Source of the DNA: Candidatus Brocadiaceae bacterium | Lineage (GTDB): Bacteria > Planctomycetota > MHYJ01 > JACQXL01 > CAKKQI01 | Assembly (NCBI GenBank): GCA_919901895.1 | Contig: CAKKQI010000507.1 | Location: forward strand, 1 to 6,510 | Direction: 5' to 3' | DNA: 6,510 nt | Shown here: positions 5,459 through 6,510 of the stretch, piece after piece | Layout of the letters: each line of letters opens with the position of its first letter | Numbering within the stretch: the first letter of the stretch is position 1 | Translations under genes and position numbers: made by a program | Notes under the pieces: model-generated | What the model was told of the DNA's origin: nothing | Seen by the model: the letters and a program-made list of their open reading frames with translations, nothing else | The model's database searches: none

Positions 5459-5905
5459 CTACGAAGGTGGTATATGTCTTAAGGGCCTGTTTATTTTCCA
5501 GACGCCGTTTTCCTTGATAAATTCCCACAAGAATTCACCGCCGGAGCCCCAATTAAGGATAACCGAGGCGAGATGAAATTCGTCTGCACTTATTCCGATA
5601 TCTTTAACCGAGGCGTGTTGATATTCCAGGATGATGCTCTGTTTGTTGTCTTCATAATCCTGGGCGAATTGTTCAAAAGTCGGGCATTTTTCCTGCTTAT
5701 AATAAGAGCCCAAGTAATAATAGGCCGTGGTCAGGTCGCCTGAGACCATACTTTTGGCAAAGATATTAAAACTTTCTCTGATTGAAGCGTAGTCTTGTTT
5801 TTTTAAATGATTGGTCGAATTGCAACCGTTTATAAAATTCGGCAAGCCCAGGGCAACCAAAAGTATTAATCCGGAGAACAGTTTTTTCCCAAATCTTGTT
5901 TTCAT
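5459..5905 (-). CDS. Small lipoprotein with a predicted NTF2-like domain (148 aa)
   Basis: The N-terminus MKTRFGKK, a hydrophobic core GLILLVALGL and then FINGC28 read as a lipoprotein signal with C28 as the lipidated residue. Asn at -2 makes the lipobox imperfect. Asn at +2 is not the classical Asp retention signal. The mature part starts with helices (SIRESFNIFAKSMVSGDLTTAYYYL) and ends in strands (ASVILNWGSGGEFLWEFIKENGVWKINRP). The ...F.KENGVWKI ending is typical of NTF2/SnoaL-like or DUF4878-type folds. I recognise no specific family and no catalytic residues. GGGAG lies 8 nt before the ATG, which fixes the start. Upstream is a strong promoter and a long leader that can fold; downstream is the HEAT gene on the same strand. 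The pair may work together at the envelope. Confidence 0.82.
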   Translation of the reverse strand: MKTRFGKKLFSGLILLVALGLPNFINGCNSTNHLKKQDYASIRESFNIFAKSMVSGDLTTAYYYLGSYYKQEKCPTFEQFAQDYEDNKQSIILEYQHASVKDIGISADEFHLASVILNWGSGGEFLWEFIKENGVWKINRPLRHIPPS

Positions 5906-6016
5906 AAAACTTACTCCCGTTATTTTTTTTGAGATATCCCCGCATCAATAATGAATCTTTAGGGATATCAGCCAGAGGCTGACCAGCCTTTGGCTGGAGC
6001 GAAATCCCGACCTTTC
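5906..6016 (-). promoter_or_regulatory. Structured 5' leader of the lipoprotein mRNA (palindrome-rich)
   Basis: With a start site near 6016, the leader is ~110 nt. It holds CCAGCC-AAA-GGCTGG (5997-5983), directly followed by TCAGCC-TCT-GGCTGA (5982-5968). GATATCCC (5969-5962 as read on minus) then pairs with GGGATATC (5940-5933), before an A-rich stretch and the GGGAG ribosome site. The four CAGCC/GGCTG arms are nearly interchangeable, so other pairings are possible. It matches no riboswitch class I know, and it may simply be inserted palindromic repeats. Confidence 0.4.
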
Positions 6017-6021
6017 GGGAT
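6004..6021. repeat. Perfect 7-bp hairpin at the lipoprotein transcription start
   Basis: ATCCCGA (6004-6010), loop CCTT, TCGGGAT (6015-6021). It abuts the -10 element at 6023-6028, so the predicted start site falls within it. It belongs stylistically to the palindromes at 5968-5997. Confidence 0.6.
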
Positions 6022-6022
6022 A

Positions 6023-6050
6023 ATTATACCACAATCTTTACCGGGGTCAA
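6023..6050 (-). promoter_or_regulatory. Strong extended -10 sigma70 promoter for the lipoprotein gene
   Basis: On the minus strand, TTGACC (6050-6045) has a 16-nt spacer before TATAAT (6028-6023). The -10 is preceded by TGG, giving the extended motif TGnTATAAT. It is the best sigma70 match in the window. Confidence 0.75.
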
Positions 6051-6079
6051 ATAATTTATTTTTTTGTGAAAAGAAATGA

Positions 6080-6108
6080 TTGACATAAAACTTTTTAAGT
6101 GGTAAGAA
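6080..6108 (+). promoter_or_regulatory. Putative mutL promoter (predicted leaderless)
   Basis: TTGACA (6080-6085) has a 17-nt spacer before TAAGAA (6103-6108), which matches TATAAT at only 3 of 6 positions. The ATG follows 8 nt later at 6117 and no Shine-Dalgarno sequence is visible. The -35 is 29 nt from the -35 of the divergent lipoprotein promoter. Confidence 0.5.
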
Positions 6109-6116
6109 ATCATTTT

Positions 6117-6510
6117 ATGAATATAATTAAGGCGTTGCCTTCTTTGTTAATAAATAAAATTGCGGCCGGGGAGGTGATTGAGCGGCCGGCCTCAGTCGTG
6201 AAAGAATTAATTGAAAATGCGCTGGATGCCGGGGCCAGCCGGATAGAGATTGAAGTGGCGGACGGCGGTAAAAAATTAATCCGGGTGAGCGATAACGGTT
6301 GCGGGATGAGCCCGGCTGATCTGGAAAAGGCATTTTTGAGCCACACGACCAGTAAGATTGACAGTGAAAAAGACCTGAGCCGGATCCAGACTTTCGGGTT
6401 TCGGGGCGAGGCGCTGGCCAGCATCGGAGCGGTCAGCCAGGCACGTTTGACTTCAAAATTGCGTTTGACCGGTTCCGAAAAAAATGCTTCGCCCGAAGCC
6501 TATACCGTTG
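6117..6510 (+). CDS. mutL: DNA mismatch repair protein MutL, N-terminal ATPase part (3'-partial)
   Basis: 131 codons are visible before the window ends. All GHKL ATPase motifs expected in this part are present. [20 protein letters not shown] (15-34) contains catalytic E30 and Mg-binding N34, the counterparts of E. coli E29 and N33. DNGCGM (59-64) carries the adenine-binding D59. SHTTSKI (75-81) and [11 protein letters not shown] (93-103) form the ATP lid. MutL dimerises on ATP binding and links MutS mismatch recognition to strand incision. The C-terminal domain, which would show whether it has the endonuclease motif, lies outside. The start at 6117 fits family length: the IAAGE motif falls one residue later than in E. 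coli. No ribosome-binding site is visible; see the promoter at 6080-6108. The usual neighbours mutS and miaA are not upstream. Confidence 0.97.
   Translation, partial: MNIIKALPSLLINKIAAGEVIERPASVVKELIENALDAGASRIEIEVADGGKKLIRVSDNGCGMSPADLEKAFLSHTTSKIDSEKDLSRIQTFGFRGEALASIGAVSQARLTSKLRLTGSEKNASPEAYTV

Noticed and set aside
5766..5948. A 60-codon minus-strand frame overlapping the lipoprotein start
   Set aside because: It lacks a good ribosome site and overlaps the convincing signal peptide and lipobox of the gene at 5459-5905 in another frame.
5933..5969. Rho-independent terminator from GATATCCC/GGGATATC
   Set aside because: On the minus strand the stem is followed by an A-rich run, not U. 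On the plus strand the T-run lies before the stem. Neither orientation fits.
6110..6424. Minus-strand open frames opposite mutL
   Set aside because: The plus strand carries unmistakable MutL motifs, so the opposite-strand frames are shadows.

Overview
The window looks like a chromosomal stretch of an uncultivated Gram-negative bacterium. Two genes encode exported proteins, one with a lipobox. There is a large TPR/DUF3857 protein, a WxxWW-ended HEAT-repeat protein, and a landscape of short interspersed palindromes. Together these recall groundwater or sediment lineages such as Planctomycetota or Omnitrophota. That placement is an impression from protein style and repeats, and its confidence is low. 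Base composition is moderately AT-rich, apart from sharply GC-rich palindromes between genes.

Layout. (1) Positions 1-2961 (+) hold the 3' part of a large TPR + DUF3857 + transglutaminase-like protein. Its catalytic Cys/His/Asp appear to be lost, and its stop codon sits inside a half copy of a palindromic repeat. (2) Positions 2998-3891 form a compact minus-strand toxin-antitoxin-like cassette: a zeta-toxin-family kinase (3284-3853) overlaps by 4 nt a 58-aa partner gene (3111-3287). A near-identical 36-bp promoter-bearing direct repeat lies on each side of the cassette, and a GC-rich branched palindrome (3040-3095) lies between the partner gene and the distal copy. (3) Positions 3892-4456 have no intact gene. 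This stretch holds a probable relic of a REP-associated (IS200/IS605-like, RAYT) transposase unit, then a run of short palindromes, then a strong hairpin behind the next gene. (4) Positions 4457-5905 (-) hold two exported-protein genes: an NTF2-like lipoprotein (5459-5905), followed by a HEAT-repeat protein (4457-5359). They are separated by a hairpin and a GATTACAC-type repeat. (5) Positions 5906-6116 form a divergent intergenic region. It has a strong extended -10 promoter firing left into a roughly 110-nt leader that can fold into hairpins, and a second promoter firing right. (6) Positions 6117-6510 (+) hold the N-terminal ATPase part of mutL, cut by the window edge.

The most unusual theme is how genes start. 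The zeta toxin, mutL, the orphan promoter copy and the RAYT relic all place the ATG only 7-9 nt after a -10-like hexamer with no Shine-Dalgarno sequence, which predicts leaderless mRNAs. The antitoxin candidate, lipoprotein and HEAT genes instead have clear Shine-Dalgarno sequences. In the toxin-antitoxin pair this predicts that toxin and partner are translated by different initiation modes from one transcript.
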